Counted from the stretch's first letter, positions 1-8,585 are shown. The stretch is DNA of 51,233 nt from CAXRGH01 sp964230195 (GCA_964230195.1 CAXRGH010000257.1:1-51233), one strand, 5' to 3'. Translations and numbers: made by a program. Notes: generated by a model from the sequence alone, not told the origin.

Positions 1-141
1 CTACACTGAATAGCCGGGTGAATATTTGGAGCCAAAACATAATAATTATTAGGAAACGATTTGACTTCAAGGCGTTAAATAAGAACAACTAGCTCCAAAT
101 TTTTGAATTAAAAAATATAAGCACTCTTAAGGAGAGCGATA

Positions 142-1422
142 ATGGCTGACGAAAAAGCAATATTAAAGGTAGGTGAACAGGAAGTTGAACTACCGGTATT
201 AAAAGGTACTGCAGGTCAAGATGTGTTAGACATCAGAAAACTCGGCGCAAGCGGATATTTCACTTACGACCCAGGCTTCTTGGCGACAGGTTCTTGTGAA
301 TCTTCGATTACTTTCATTGACGGCGGAAATGGTGTTTTGTTGCATCGCGGTTACGCCATCGACGACCTAGCGCGTAACGCGAACTATCTTGAAGTTTGCT
401 ACATGTTAATCCATGACAAGTCGCCTACCGCTGAAGAATATAAAGAATTCGAAGCATCGATCACGCGCCACACAATGGTTCATGACGGAATGACGCATTT
501 CTTTAGAGGTTTTGGTCGCGACGCTCACCCAATGGCAATGCTTTGTGGAACCGTCGGCGCGATGTCCTCTTTCTATCACGATGATCTTGATGTTTCTGAC
601 CCTGAGCAACGTGTGCGTAGTGCATACCGACTAGTAGCGAAAATGCCTACCCTAGTTGCTATGGCATATAAGTACAATGCCGGACAACCATTTGTATATC
701 CTCGCAATGATTTAAGTTATTCAGAAAATTTCCTAAATATGATGTTCTCTGTTCCTGCTGAAGACTATAAAATTAGTCCAGCGGTCGCGAAAGCTGTTGA
801 TCGTATATTCATTCTTCACGCTGACCATGAGCAAAACGCGTCAACTTCTACGGTTCGTCTTGCCGGTTCATCTGGCGCTAACCCATATGCTTGTATTGCA
901 GCAGGTGTAGCATCATTATGGGGACCTGCGCATGGTGGTGCCAATGAAGCATGTCTGAATATGCTACAAGAAATTGGTAGTGTTGACCGTATCCCTGAAT
1001 TTATTGCTCGTGCGAAAGACAAAGCTGATCCATTCAGGTTAATGGGTTTTGGTCATCGCGTATACAAGAGCCATGACCCGCGCGCTACTGTCATGCGTGA
1101 AAGCTGCCATGAAGTATTGGCAGAGCTGAATATTGACGATCCATTATTGGATGTTGCTATGGAACTTGAGCGTATTGCACTTGAGGATGATTACTTTAAA
1201 GAGAAGAAGTTATTCCCGAACGTTGATTTCTACTCAGGTATTATCTTAAAAGCAATTGGAATACCAACCAATATGTTTACTTGTATATTTGCACTAGCAC
1301 GTACTGTGGGTTGGATATCTCACTGGCATGAGATGTTGAGTCAACCAGGCCAAAAGATTGGACGTCCACGTCAGCTTTATACTGGGGAAACCGAACGGCA
1401 GTATAAACCAATCAATAAGTAA
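142..1422 (+). CDS. gltA: Type II citrate synthase
   Basis: Condenses oxaloacetate and acetyl-CoA to citrate, the entry step of the TCA cycle, in the cytoplasm. The 426-residue length matches the hexameric, NADH-sensitive gammaproteobacterial enzyme (about 427). The catalytic triad falls at the family positions: His264 in PAHGG, His305 in GFGHRVYK and Asp362 in NVDFYSG. The start ATG follows a good AGGAG-type ribosome-binding site at 131-137. The gene stands alone and ends in a strong hairpin terminator. In many relatives gltA lies divergent from the sdh operon, which could lie left of the window. Identification is secure. Confidence 0.98.
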   Translation: MADEKAILKVGEQEVELPVLKGTAGQDVLDIRKLGASGYFTYDPGFLATGSCESSITFIDGGNGVLLHRGYAIDDLARNANYLEVCYMLIHDKSPTAEEYKEFEASITRHTMVHDGMTHFFRGFGRDAHPMAMLCGTVGAMSSFYHDDLDVSDPEQRVRSAYRLVAKMPTLVAMAYKYNAGQPFVYPRNDLSYSENFLNMMFSVPAEDYKISPAVAKAVDRIFILHADHEQNASTSTVRLAGSSGANPYACIAAGVASLWGPAHGGANEACLNMLQEIGSVDRIPEFIARAKDKADPFRLMGFGHRVYKSHDPRATVMRESCHEVLAELNIDDPLLDVAMELERIALEDDYFKEKKLFPNVDFYSGIILKAIGIPTNMFTCIFALARTVGWISHWHEMLSQPGQKIGRPRQLYTGETERQYKPINK

Positions 1423-1440
1423 ACACTGATATTAAATGAT

Positions 1441-1468
1441 AAAACCGCCTTTCGGCGGTTTTTTTTTA
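1441..1468 (+). terminator. Rho-independent terminator of gltA
   Basis: The perfect hairpin AAAACCGCC-tttc-GGCGGTTTT is followed by a run of T residues, 18 bases after the gltA stop. It separates gltA from the heat-shock promoter of grpE. Confidence 0.9.
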
Positions 1469-1476
1469 CCTGGTCA

Positions 1477-1504
1477 CTTGAACACTAAAAATCTGACCCC
1501 ATTT
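1477..1504 (+). promoter_or_regulatory. Sigma-32 heat-shock promoter of grpE
   Basis: CTTGAA at 1477-1482 and CCCCATTT at 1497-1504 are 14 bases apart. This is an almost perfect match to the RpoH consensus (CTTGAA, 13-17 bases, CCCCATnT). It lies 39 bases before the grpE start, exactly where a heat-shock promoter is expected. The transcription start has not been measured. Confidence 0.85.
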
Positions 1505-1543
1505 TGCAATCATCGTTAAAGAAATCAGCATACGGAGTATTAG

Positions 1544-2155
1544 ATGAGTACTGATAATCATCCTGAGATTGAAATAGAAAATAATGAACCGGAAAAACCG
1601 GAAACTGAGACAGTGCAAGACACCACAGAAGAAGTATCTGTTGACTCACTGTCTTCAGAGTTAGAGCAGCTACAAAAAGCACTTGATGCCGCTAACGCAA
1701 CAATCGATTCTCAAAAAGATGGAGTTATTAGAGCAAAAGCAGAGGCTGATAATGCACGTAAACGAGCTATTCAGGAAGTTGAAAAAGCCAAGAAATTTGC
1801 GCTCGAAAAGTTTGCAAACGAGCTGTTACCGATTATTGACAACCTAGAGCGAGCATTACAAGTACAAAACACTGAAGACGAATCAGTTAAAGCAATTCTA
1901 GCTGGTGTGGAAATGACGTTAAAGTTATTCATGAGTACAATTGAGAAGTTCGACCTTACTCCTGTAGACCCTCAAGGAGAAACATTTAACCCAGATCTAC
2001 ACCAAGCTATGTCTATGCAACCGTCAACTGACGTGGCGCCGAACACAATTATGGCTGTGATGCAAAAAGGTTACACATTAAACGGCCGTTTATTGAGACC
2101 AGCACTTGTTATGGTGAGTCGTCAGGCTGATGGCGGCGTAGATACTCAAGCATAA
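1544..2155 (+). CDS. grpE: Nucleotide exchange factor GrpE
   Basis: GrpE releases ADP from DnaK and so resets the Hsp70 cycle; it acts as a dimer in the cytoplasm. The 203-residue protein has the family layout: an acidic, disordered N-terminus (about 1-40), a long coiled-coil helix (about 40-95, rich in Glu, Lys and Ala), then the beta-wing ending in the family signature around GYTLNGRLLRPALVMVS near the C-terminus. It sits directly upstream of dnaK with its own sigma-32 promoter. In many gammaproteobacteria grpE sits beside recN or nadK instead, so a full grpE-dnaK-dnaJ cluster is a less common arrangement here. Confidence 0.97.
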   Translation: MSTDNHPEIEIENNEPEKPETETVQDTTEEVSVDSLSSELEQLQKALDAANATIDSQKDGVIRAKAEADNARKRAIQEVEKAKKFALEKFANELLPIIDNLERALQVQNTEDESVKAILAGVEMTLKLFMSTIEKFDLTPVDPQGETFNPDLHQAMSMQPSTDVAPNTIMAVMQKGYTLNGRLLRPALVMVSRQADGGVDTQA

Positions 2156-2172
2156 TTTTTTTTAAATTACAT

Positions 2173-2200
2173 ATTGAAAATTTGGGATGTCCCCCCAAAT
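2173..2200 (+). promoter_or_regulatory. Probable sigma-32 promoter of dnaK, overlapped by an inverted repeat
   Basis: ATTGAA at 2173-2178 and CCCCAAAT at 2193-2200 are separated by 14 bases, a good RpoH-type promoter 40 bases before dnaK. The -10 region lies in one arm of a perfect 8-bp inverted repeat: AATTTGGG at 2179-2186 and CCCAAATT at 2194-2201, with a 7-base loop. It could form a hairpin or serve as an operator; it is not the CIRCE element. Confidence 0.7.
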
Positions 2201-2240
2201 TAAGAATTAAATTAGATATTAGAAATTGGAGAACATTCTA

Positions 2241-4169
2241 ATGGGTAAAATCATTGGTATTGACTTAGGTACAACCAACTCTTGCGTCGCTGTATTGGAC
2301 GGTGATGCTTCAAAAGTTATTGAAAATGCAGAAGGCGATCGCACAACGCCATCAATTATTGCGTACACGGCTGAAGGTGAAACACTTGTCGGTCAACCAG
2401 CAAAACGACAAGCAATTACAAACCCGCAGAACACTTTGTTTGCTATCAAGCGTTTGATCGGTCGTCGATTCGAGGATAAAGAAGTTCAAAAAGACATTGG
2501 TATTATGCCATTCGCTATCTCTAAAGCAGATAATGGTGATGCATGGGTTGAGGTAAAAGGCGAAAAGATGGCGCCACCTCAGATTTCAGCTGAAGTTTTG
2601 AAGAAAATGAAAAAGACTGCTGAGGATTTCCTTGGCGAAGAGGTTACTGAAGCTGTTATCACAGTCCCTGCTTATTTTAATGATTCACAACGCCAAGCGA
2701 CAAAAGATGCGGGTCGTATCGCAGGTTTGGATGTTAAGCGTATTATCAATGAACCAACAGCTGCCGCCCTTGCGTACGGTATGGATAAGCAAAAAGGTGA
2801 TAATGTAGTTGCTGTCTATGACCTTGGTGGTGGTACTTTTGATATCTCTATTATCGAAATCGACGAGGTTGATGGCGAGCATACGTTTGAAGTGCTTGCG
2901 ACAAATGGTGACACTCACCTTGGGGGTGAAGACTTTGATAACCGACTAATTACGTATCTTGTTGAAGAATTCCAAAAGGAGCAAGGCTTTGACCTTCGTC
3001 AGGATCCTCTTGCTATGCAGCGTTTAAAAGAAGCTGGCGAAAAAGCAAAAATCGAACTTTCATCGGCTCAACAGACAGAAGTCAATCTACCCTACATTAC
3101 CGCTGACGCAACTGGTCCTAAGCACCTTGCCATTAAGATCACACGTGCCAAGTTAGAGTCACTCGTTGAAGATATGGTAAAGGCTACACTCGAGCCTTTA
3201 AAGAAAGCATTAAACGATTCAGACTTGTCAGTTAGCGATGTTAACGAAGTTATCCTCGTTGGTGGACAAACCAGAATGCCATTGGTACAAAAATATGTAA
3301 CTGAATTCTTTGGTAAAGAGCCTCGTAAAGACGTTAACCCGGACGAAGCAGTAGCAACTGGTGCTGCAATTCAAGGTGGTGTACTTGCAGGTGATGTTAC
3401 CGATTTTTTAATACTGGATGTTACCCCTCTTTCATTAGGTATCGAGACTATGGGTGGCGTGATGACGGCACTTATCGAGAAAAACACAACGATTCCGACA
3501 AAGAAATCTCAGGTATTCTCTACTGCCGAAGATAATCAAGCTGCGGTAACCGTTCACGTACTCCAAGGCGAACGTAAACAAGCTTCTGCCAATAAATCGC
3601 TAGGACAATTTAATCTTGAAGGCATTCGTGCTGCTATGCGTGGCCAGCCGCAGATCGAAGTCACTTTTGACATTGATGCAGATGGTATCCTACACGTATC
3701 TGCAAAAGATAAAGATACTGGCAAAGAACAGAAGATTACGATTCAAGCATCGTCTGGCTTGAGTGAAGATGAAATTGAACAAATGGTAAAAGATGCAGAA
3801 GCGAATGCTGAGTCTGATAAACAGTTTGAAGAATTGATCCAAGCTCGCAACCAAGCAGATGCGATTGTTCACTCTACTCGAAATCAAATCACTGAAGCTG
3901 GCGACGCATTACCAGCAGATGAGAAAGAGAAAATCGAAGCCGCTGTTTCAGAGTTAGAAACTGCGATTAAAGGTGAAGATAAAGCCGAGATTGAAGCAAA
4001 AACTCAAGCTTTGATGGAAGCATCTCAGAAATTGATGGAAATCGCGCAGGCATCACAAGCTGCTCAACAAGCAGCGCCAGGTGGAGACGATAGCGCTGCT
4101 TCATCAGCAAATGCGAACGACGATGTTGTTGATGCTGAATTTGAAGAAGTGAAAGACGACAACAAATAA
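2241..4169 (+). CDS. dnaK: Molecular chaperone DnaK (Hsp70)
   Basis: ATP-dependent Hsp70 chaperone for folding and refolding and for control of sigma-32, working with DnaJ and GrpE. The 642-residue protein has the N-terminal ATPase (phosphate loop IGIDLGTTNSC, second loop DLGGGTFDIS), the linker DVTPLSLGIET and the beta-sandwich substrate domain. A helical lid follows, then an Ala/Gln-rich tail ending EEVKDDNK, the co-chaperone motif type. The open frame extends five codons further up, but the ATG at 2241 has a GGAGA site nine bases upstream and gives the conserved MGKIIGIDLG N-terminus. A terminator hairpin separates it from dnaJ. Confidence 0.99.
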   Translation: MGKIIGIDLGTTNSCVAVLDGDASKVIENAEGDRTTPSIIAYTAEGETLVGQPAKRQAITNPQNTLFAIKRLIGRRFEDKEVQKDIGIMPFAISKADNGDAWVEVKGEKMAPPQISAEVLKKMKKTAEDFLGEEVTEAVITVPAYFNDSQRQATKDAGRIAGLDVKRIINEPTAAALAYGMDKQKGDNVVAVYDLGGGTFDISIIEIDEVDGEHTFEVLATNGDTHLGGEDFDNRLITYLVEEFQKEQGFDLRQDPLAMQRLKEAGEKAKIELSSAQQTEVNLPYITADATGPKHLAIKITRAKLESLVEDMVKATLEPLKKALNDSDLSVSDVNEVILVGGQTRMPLVQKYVTEFFGKEPRKDVNPDEAVATGAAIQGGVLAGDVTDFLILDVTPLSLGIETMGGVMTALIEKNTTIPTKKSQVFSTAEDNQAAVTVHVLQGERKQASANKSLGQFNLEGIRAAMRGQPQIEVTFDIDADGILHVSAKDKDTGKEQKITIQASSGLSEDEIEQMVKDAEANAESDKQFEELIQARNQADAIVHSTRNQITEAGDALPADEKEKIEAAVSELETAIKGEDKAEIEAKTQALMEASQKLMEIAQASQAAQQAAPGGDDSAASSANANDDVVDAEFEEVKDDNK

Positions 4170-4197
4170 GCAATCAATCTTTAACGTATGATTGTAT

Positions 4198-4234
4198 TCG
4201 GGCGCGATAACATGGTTATTAGCGCCCGATTTTT
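4198..4234 (+). terminator. Terminator or attenuating hairpin between dnaK and dnaJ
   Basis: TCGGGCGC at 4198-4205 pairs with GCGCCCGA at 4222-4229, with an inner ATAAC/GTTAT stem, and is followed by TTTTT. It should end or reduce dnaK transcription, so DnaJ would be made at a lower level or from its own promoter. Confidence 0.8.
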
Positions 4235-4265
4235 ATCAATATGGCAGTGCGGAGAATGTTAGCAT

Positions 4266-5399
4266 ATGTCGAAACGTGACTATTACGAAGTATTAGGTGT
4301 AGACAAAGGAGCTTCAGATAGAGATATCAAAAAAGCTTACAAACGTCTTGCCATGAAATATCATCCAGACAGAACGGCTGGAGATAAGGCAAAAGAAGAA
4401 AAATTTAAAGAAATCCAAGAGGCGCATGAGATCTTAACCGACTCACAAAAACGTGCAGCTTATGACCAATATGGTCATGCTGGCGTTGATCCGAACGCAG
4501 GCGCAGGCCATCACGGTGGGGCTGATTTTGGTGATATCTTTGGTGATGTATTTGGTGATATTTTTGGCGGTGGAGGCAGACGTCAACAGAGTCGTGCCCG
4601 TCAAGGCTCCGATCTTCGATACAATCTTGAATTATCGCTTGAAGAGGCGGTACGCGGAAAAAGCGTTCAAATTAAGATTCCTACGTTAGCCGAGTGTGAA
4701 GTGTGTGATGGTTCTGGTGCTAAGCCGGGAAGTAAGGCAACTACCTGCCCTACTTGTCATGGCCAAGGTCAAGTTCAAATGCGTCAAGGCTTCTTTGCTG
4801 TTCAGCAGACCTGCCCAACTTGTAGCGGTAAAGGCAAGATTATTTCCGATCCTTGTAATAGCTGTCATGGACAAGGTCGAGTTGAAAAAACGAAAACCCT
4901 ATCGGTTAAAGTCCCTGCAGGTGTAGATACTGGCGATAGAATACGTCTTAGTGGTGAAGGAGAAGCCGGAGAGCAAGGTGCTCCAGCAGGTGATCTGTAT
5001 GTACAAGTTCATGTGCGAGAGCATGATATCTTCCAACGTGACGGAAACAATCTTTATTGTGAAGTACCTCTTAGCTTTACTACTGCAGCACTCGGGGGCG
5101 AGATAGAAGTTCCTACATTAGATGGAAAAGTAAAACTCAAAGTCAGTCCAGAAACTCAAACGGGCCGCATGTTCCGCCTAAGAGGCAAAGGTGTTAAGTC
5201 TGTTCGTTCCGGTAGTGTCGGGGACTTGATGTGTAAAGTGGTTATTGAAACTCCTGTCAATTTGACATCTAAGCAAAAAGATTTGTTAAAGCAATTAGAC
5301 GAATCAATGGGTAGTGGTGAAGAATCAGCGAAGTATCGCCCCAAGGAGAAAGGTTTCTTTGATGGTGTTAAGAAGTTCTTCGATGATCTCGCGGGATAG
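4266..5399 (+). CDS. dnaJ: Chaperone DnaJ (Hsp40)
   Basis: Co-chaperone that delivers substrates to DnaK and stimulates its ATPase. All class I domains are present in 377 residues. The J-domain (about 1-70) carries the HPD tripeptide at 33-35. A Gly/Phe-rich region with repeated GDIFGDVFG-type segments follows, then a zinc domain with four CxxCxGxG motifs (CEVCDGSG, CPTCHGQG, CPTCSGKG, CNSCHGQG) and the C-terminal substrate-binding domains. It lies 96 bases after dnaK beyond a hairpin terminator and faces fadR across a bidirectional terminator. Confidence 0.98.
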   Translation: MSKRDYYEVLGVDKGASDRDIKKAYKRLAMKYHPDRTAGDKAKEEKFKEIQEAHEILTDSQKRAAYDQYGHAGVDPNAGAGHHGGADFGDIFGDVFGDIFGGGGRRQQSRARQGSDLRYNLELSLEEAVRGKSVQIKIPTLAECEVCDGSGAKPGSKATTCPTCHGQGQVQMRQGFFAVQQTCPTCSGKGKIISDPCNSCHGQGRVEKTKTLSVKVPAGVDTGDRIRLSGEGEAGEQGAPAGDLYVQVHVREHDIFQRDGNNLYCEVPLSFTTAALGGEIEVPTLDGKVKLKVSPETQTGRMFRLRGKGVKSVRSGSVGDLMCKVVIETPVNLTSKQKDLLKQLDESMGSGEESAKYRPKEKGFFDGVKKFFDDLAG

Positions 5400-5420
5400 C
5401 CATCGATAGACAATCAAATG

Positions 5421-5448
5421 AAAAAAGCCACTTATTGAGTGGCTTTTT
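5421..5448. terminator. Bidirectional terminator between dnaJ and fadR
   Basis: AAAAAGCCACT-tattg-AGTGGCTTTTT is a perfect 11-bp stem with A and T runs on opposite sides. It can therefore stop transcription from dnaJ (plus) and fadR (minus), which converge here. Confidence 0.85.
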
Positions 5449-5492
5449 ACTTGTAGATAACATCACAATACGCGAAGCACCAGCCAGTTTAA

Positions 5493-6203
5493 CTAGTCCA
5501 CAATATCCTTCGGCATGTCACCTCGTATCTCATGCCAGATGACTCCGCTGTCAATTCCGTATTTTCGTAATACACTTGGTACCTTGTTGTAATCACCTTG
5601 TTCAGCGATAGTTCTCAGTTGCAGATAATAATTTTTTGCGAGTTCTTGAGACTTTTTATTCGAAAAGTAAAAAGACCCGATTCGTGAGTACAAACCTCTA
5701 AATCCATTCATCATCAGAACATATATTTTGTTACCCGAAGCATACGCAATATCATGCAACAGTTTATAATCGTAGTCGGCATAAGCTTGACCAGTAGCCT
5801 CAATTGTCTCACAAGATTTCAGTAATTCGATTACCGCATCTGGGTTTTTCTTAATAGCCAAACTAATAAAGACAGCACTAACGCTCGTTCTTGCAGCCAA
5901 CAGGTTATCAACCAATTCAGAGACACCTTCTTGATCTAGGCGAGCGAGGGTCTCTAAGATGTTGAGACCAGAAGTTTCCCAAAAATTATTGACCTTGGTT
6001 GGCTTGCCATGTTGTATTGTCAACCAGCCATCTCGAGCCAATCTCTGAAGTACCTCTCGCAGAGTTGTGCGGGTCACGCCGATTAATTCAGAGAGCTCTC
6101 TCTCAGCGGGCAAAATAGAATGAGGAGGAAAACGCCCGCTCCAAATAGACTCGACAATATACTCTTCAGCAAAACCTGCCGGGCTTTGAGCTTTATAAAT
6201 CAT
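5493..6203 (-). CDS. fadR: Fatty acid metabolism transcription regulator FadR (GntR family)
   Basis: Acyl-CoA-responsive regulator that represses beta-oxidation genes and activates unsaturated fatty acid synthesis genes. The N-terminal winged helix (about 5-75) is close to the E. coli protein, including the stretches LPAERELSELIGVTRTTLRE and NFWETSGLNILETL. The C-terminal half (about 80-236) is the more divergent acyl-CoA-binding helical domain. At 236 residues it matches the family (about 239). It is divergent from nhaB, the classical fadR-nhaB pairing. The ribosome-binding site is weak. A FadR-like box lies 32-48 bases upstream, suggesting autoregulation. fadD, an expected target, is also in this window. 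Confidence 0.96.
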   Translation of the reverse strand: MIYKAQSPAGFAEEYIVESIWSGRFPPHSILPAERELSELIGVTRTTLREVLQRLARDGWLTIQHGKPTKVNNFWETSGLNILETLARLDQEGVSELVDNLLAARTSVSAVFISLAIKKNPDAVIELLKSCETIEATGQAYADYDYKLLHDIAYASGNKIYVLMMNGFRGLYSRIGSFYFSNKKSQELAKNYYLQLRTIAEQGDYNKVPSVLRKYGIDSGVIWHEIRGDMPKDIVD

Positions 6204-6234
6204 ACAGGGAATAGCCTTTTCTAATAATTGTTAC

Positions 6235-6251
6235 AACTGATTGTACCAGAT
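6235..6251. promoter_or_regulatory. Candidate FadR box between fadR and nhaB
   Basis: AACTGATTGTACCAGAT matches about 12 of 16 informative positions of the FadR consensus AACTGGTCnGACCAGTT and keeps both outer half-sites (AACTG and ACCAG). Its position just upstream of fadR would suit autoregulation or control of nhaB. This is inference from sequence only. Confidence 0.5.
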
Positions 6252-6429
6252 GTGTATCTTCTGTCACTTTAATTTATTACGGCTGGCTAGACAATTGCTT
6301 AATTGCATATCTATTAACAATCTAATTGATTAATATCCATAATATTATTGTTATTTTTTTGATTAATTTCTTAAATTTGTGATAATTAGTCAAATCAACT
6401 AATGAGTTACTATTTTAAAAGGATATCTC

Positions 6430-8001
6430 ATGTCTCAACTTGCAAGTGCGATGTATCGCAATTTCTTGGGCAACGCTCCAGAGTGGTATAAAAAAACCAT
6501 CATTGCCTGTCTTTTCTTGAACCCTATTATTTTCTACCTAAACCCCTACATTGCTGGTTGGGCACTCGTCATTGAATTTATATTCACATTAGCAATGGCA
6601 CTTAAATGTTACCCGCTTCAACCTGGTGGCTTGCTTGCGATTGAGGCTATTTTTCTTGGCATGACCACACCGAAACACGTTTATCATGAAATTGATGCGA
6701 ACCTCAGTGTACTTCTACTATTGATATTTATGGTAGCCGGTATTTATTTCATGAAAGACCTATTGCTATATGCATTTACTCGGCTTCTCCTAAAGGTTCG
6801 CAGTAAAACCGTATTATCAATCGCTTTTACCGCTGCTGCGGCGTTTTTATCTGCATTCCTCGATGCTTTAACCGTTGTTGCAGTCATTATTAGTGTTGCA
6901 ATGGGGTTTTATTCCATTTATCACAAAGTCGCATCTGGTAAAGATTTTGACCATCACCATGATGCAACAGAAGACCATGAAGTCCATTCTCTCAATCGTG
7001 ATGACCTTAAAAAGTTCAGAGCTTTCTTACGAAACTTGATGATGCACGCTTCGATTGGTACCGCTCTTGGCGGAGTCATGACAATGGTCGGTGAACCTCA
7101 AAACCTTGTTATTGCGGAGCGTGCCGGTTGGGATTTTGCCGAATTTTCTGCCCGAATGTTGCCAATTACTATCCCAGTGTTAATCTGCGGATTGATGACT
7201 ACCTTGGTGGTTGAGAAGCTCAGTATCTTTTCTTACGGCGCTCAACTTCCTGAAAAAGTGAGAGATATTCTCACCGACTACAGTGACTACGTTGATGAAA
7301 AACGAACGGTCAAAGACAACGCTAAGCTCATTGCACAAGGTGTCATCGCAGTTTGGTTAGTTGTTGGATTAGCATTGCATCTGGCTGAAGTTGGTCTGAT
7401 TGGTCTATCCGTTATTGTACTCGCATCAGCAACCAGCGGCATCATTGAAGAGCATCAAATAGGAAAAGCATTTGAAGAGGCACTGCCATTCACTGCGTTA
7501 CTCTGTGTGTTCTTTGCGGTTGTTGCAGTCATTGTTGATCAAGGTCTATTTGTTCCTGTTATCCAATGGGTGCTTACGTTCGAAGGTGATGTTCAGCTAG
7601 CAATGTTCTTCATGGCCAATGGCGTGCTGTCTATGGTGAGTGATAACGTATTTGTTGGAACTGTCTATATTACCGAAGTTGCTTCAGCATTAAAAAATGG
7701 CTTAATTACTCGAGACGAGTTTGACCTACTTGCCGTTGCCATCAATACCGGTACCAACCTGCCAAGCGTTGCAACGCCGAACGGACAGGCAGCGTTCCTA
7801 TTCTTATTAACATCTGCATTGGCTCCATTACTGCGTCTCTCATATGGAAGAATGGTATATATGGCGCTTCCTTACACGTTAGTACTCACAGTTGTTGGCC
7901 TCTTATCCACCTACTTCCTTCTTGGTGAAGGAACTGAATGGTTGTATCAGATGCATTGGATCGAACATCACACCAGCTTACCGGGTGAGAACGCACACTA
8001 A
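6430..8001 (+). CDS. nhaB: Na+/H+ antiporter NhaB
   Basis: Inner-membrane antiporter that expels Na+ in exchange for protons, for sodium and pH homeostasis; this suits a marine organism. The 523-residue protein is strongly hydrophobic with about a dozen membrane segments. A His/Asp-rich loop (HHHDATEDHEVH near 179-190) lies between transmembrane blocks. The conserved ITEVASALKNGLITRDEFDL and NTGTNLPSVATPNGQAAFLF regions near the C-terminal third are characteristic of NhaB. The start is preceded by AAAAGGA. A strong terminator follows, then dsbB, the order nhaB-dsbB known from Vibrio and enterics. Confidence 0.97.
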   Translation: MSQLASAMYRNFLGNAPEWYKKTIIACLFLNPIIFYLNPYIAGWALVIEFIFTLAMALKCYPLQPGGLLAIEAIFLGMTTPKHVYHEIDANLSVLLLLIFMVAGIYFMKDLLLYAFTRLLLKVRSKTVLSIAFTAAAAFLSAFLDALTVVAVIISVAMGFYSIYHKVASGKDFDHHHDATEDHEVHSLNRDDLKKFRAFLRNLMMHASIGTALGGVMTMVGEPQNLVIAERAGWDFAEFSARMLPITIPVLICGLMTTLVVEKLSIFSYGAQLPEKVRDILTDYSDYVDEKRTVKDNAKLIAQGVIAVWLVVGLALHLAEVGLIGLSVIVLASATSGIIEEHQIGKAFEEALPFTALLCVFFAVVAVIVDQGLFVPVIQWVLTFEGDVQLAMFFMANGVLSMVSDNVFVGTVYITEVASALKNGLITRDEFDLLAVAINTGTNLPSVATPNGQAAFLFLLTSALAPLLRLSYGRMVYMALPYTLVLTVVGLLSTYFLLGEGTEWLYQMHWIEHHTSLPGENAH

Positions 8002-8004
8002 ATT

Positions 8005-8030
8005 AAAACGCCCGAAAGGGCGTTTTGTAT
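8005..8030 (+). terminator. Terminator of nhaB
   Basis: AAAACGCCC-gaaa-GGGCGTTTT is a perfect 9-bp stem with a GAAA tetraloop, three bases after the nhaB stop. The T run is short, so some read-through into dsbB, which starts 18 bases later, is plausible. Confidence 0.75.
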
Positions 8031-8044
8031 AACAGGATAACTTA

Positions 8045-8554
8045 ATGACGAATTTGATTAAGAGTAAGTCGGCTTGGGGCGCATTATTTCTTTCTACACT
8101 ATGCCTGCATCTGTGCGCTCTATACTTTCAATATGGCATGGATCTCCAGCCTTGCGTTAAGTGCATCAACCAACGTGCAGCACTTTACGGGATCAGTGTT
8201 GCGTCACTGATGGGATACCTCGGAGTGAATCATTTTCTAATGAGAATAACTGCTATCATTGGATGGCTCGGTTTTGCAGTTGTGGGGTGGATACAATCAT
8301 ATCAGCATGTTGATACCCAATTGAATCCTCATCCATTTTTTAATAGTTGTGAAATTACTCCATTTTTCCCTCAGTGGTTACCGTTGCATGAGTGGTTACC
8401 ATTGCTATTTGCAGCCCCAGGGGACTGTGGCACGATTGACTGGCAGTTCATGTCATTCAGTATGCCTCAGTGGATGCTTGGCTTTTTTTCTCTGTATAGT
8501 CTTGTGGCTGCGGGCGTATTGGTCAGTATGCTGATCGGGAAGCTCAACAAGTAA
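8045..8554 (+). CDS. dsbB: Disulfide bond formation protein DsbB
   Basis: Inner-membrane quinone reductase that reoxidises periplasmic DsbA. The 169-residue protein has four hydrophobic membrane segments. The two essential periplasmic cysteine pairs are visible: Cys37-Cys40 in the CVKC motif of the first loop, and Cys102 (NSCEITPFF) with Cys128 (GDCGTIDW) in the second. The conserved QR following CVKCIN is also present. A GGATAA ribosome-binding site lies before the ATG. Position downstream of nhaB is conserved in gammaproteobacteria. Confidence 0.95.
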   Translation: MTNLIKSKSAWGALFLSTLCLHLCALYFQYGMDLQPCVKCINQRAALYGISVASLMGYLGVNHFLMRITAIIGWLGFAVVGWIQSYQHVDTQLNPHPFFNSCEITPFFPQWLPLHEWLPLLFAAPGDCGTIDWQFMSFSMPQWMLGFFSLYSLVAAGVLVSMLIGKLNK

Positions 8555-8574
8555 ATCTGTTAACCAAGGTTCAG

Positions 8575-8583
8575 TTATCCACA
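8575..8583 (+). other. Perfect DnaA-box sequence before the GNAT gene
   Basis: TTATCCACA matches the strong DnaA box consensus exactly. It ends two bases before the ATG at 8586, where a ribosome-binding site would normally be. A single 9-mer can occur by chance, so function is uncertain. Confidence 0.3.
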
Positions 8584-8585
8584 AC

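Noticed and set aside
2226..2240. Upstream start for dnaK adding five residues
   Set aside because: It would lie inside the ribosome-binding site, and the conserved N-terminus starts at the ATG at 2241.
4453..4926. Open frames overlapping dnaJ on both strands
   Set aside because: They are alternative-frame readings of the Gly/Phe and zinc-finger repeats of dnaJ, which fully explains the region.
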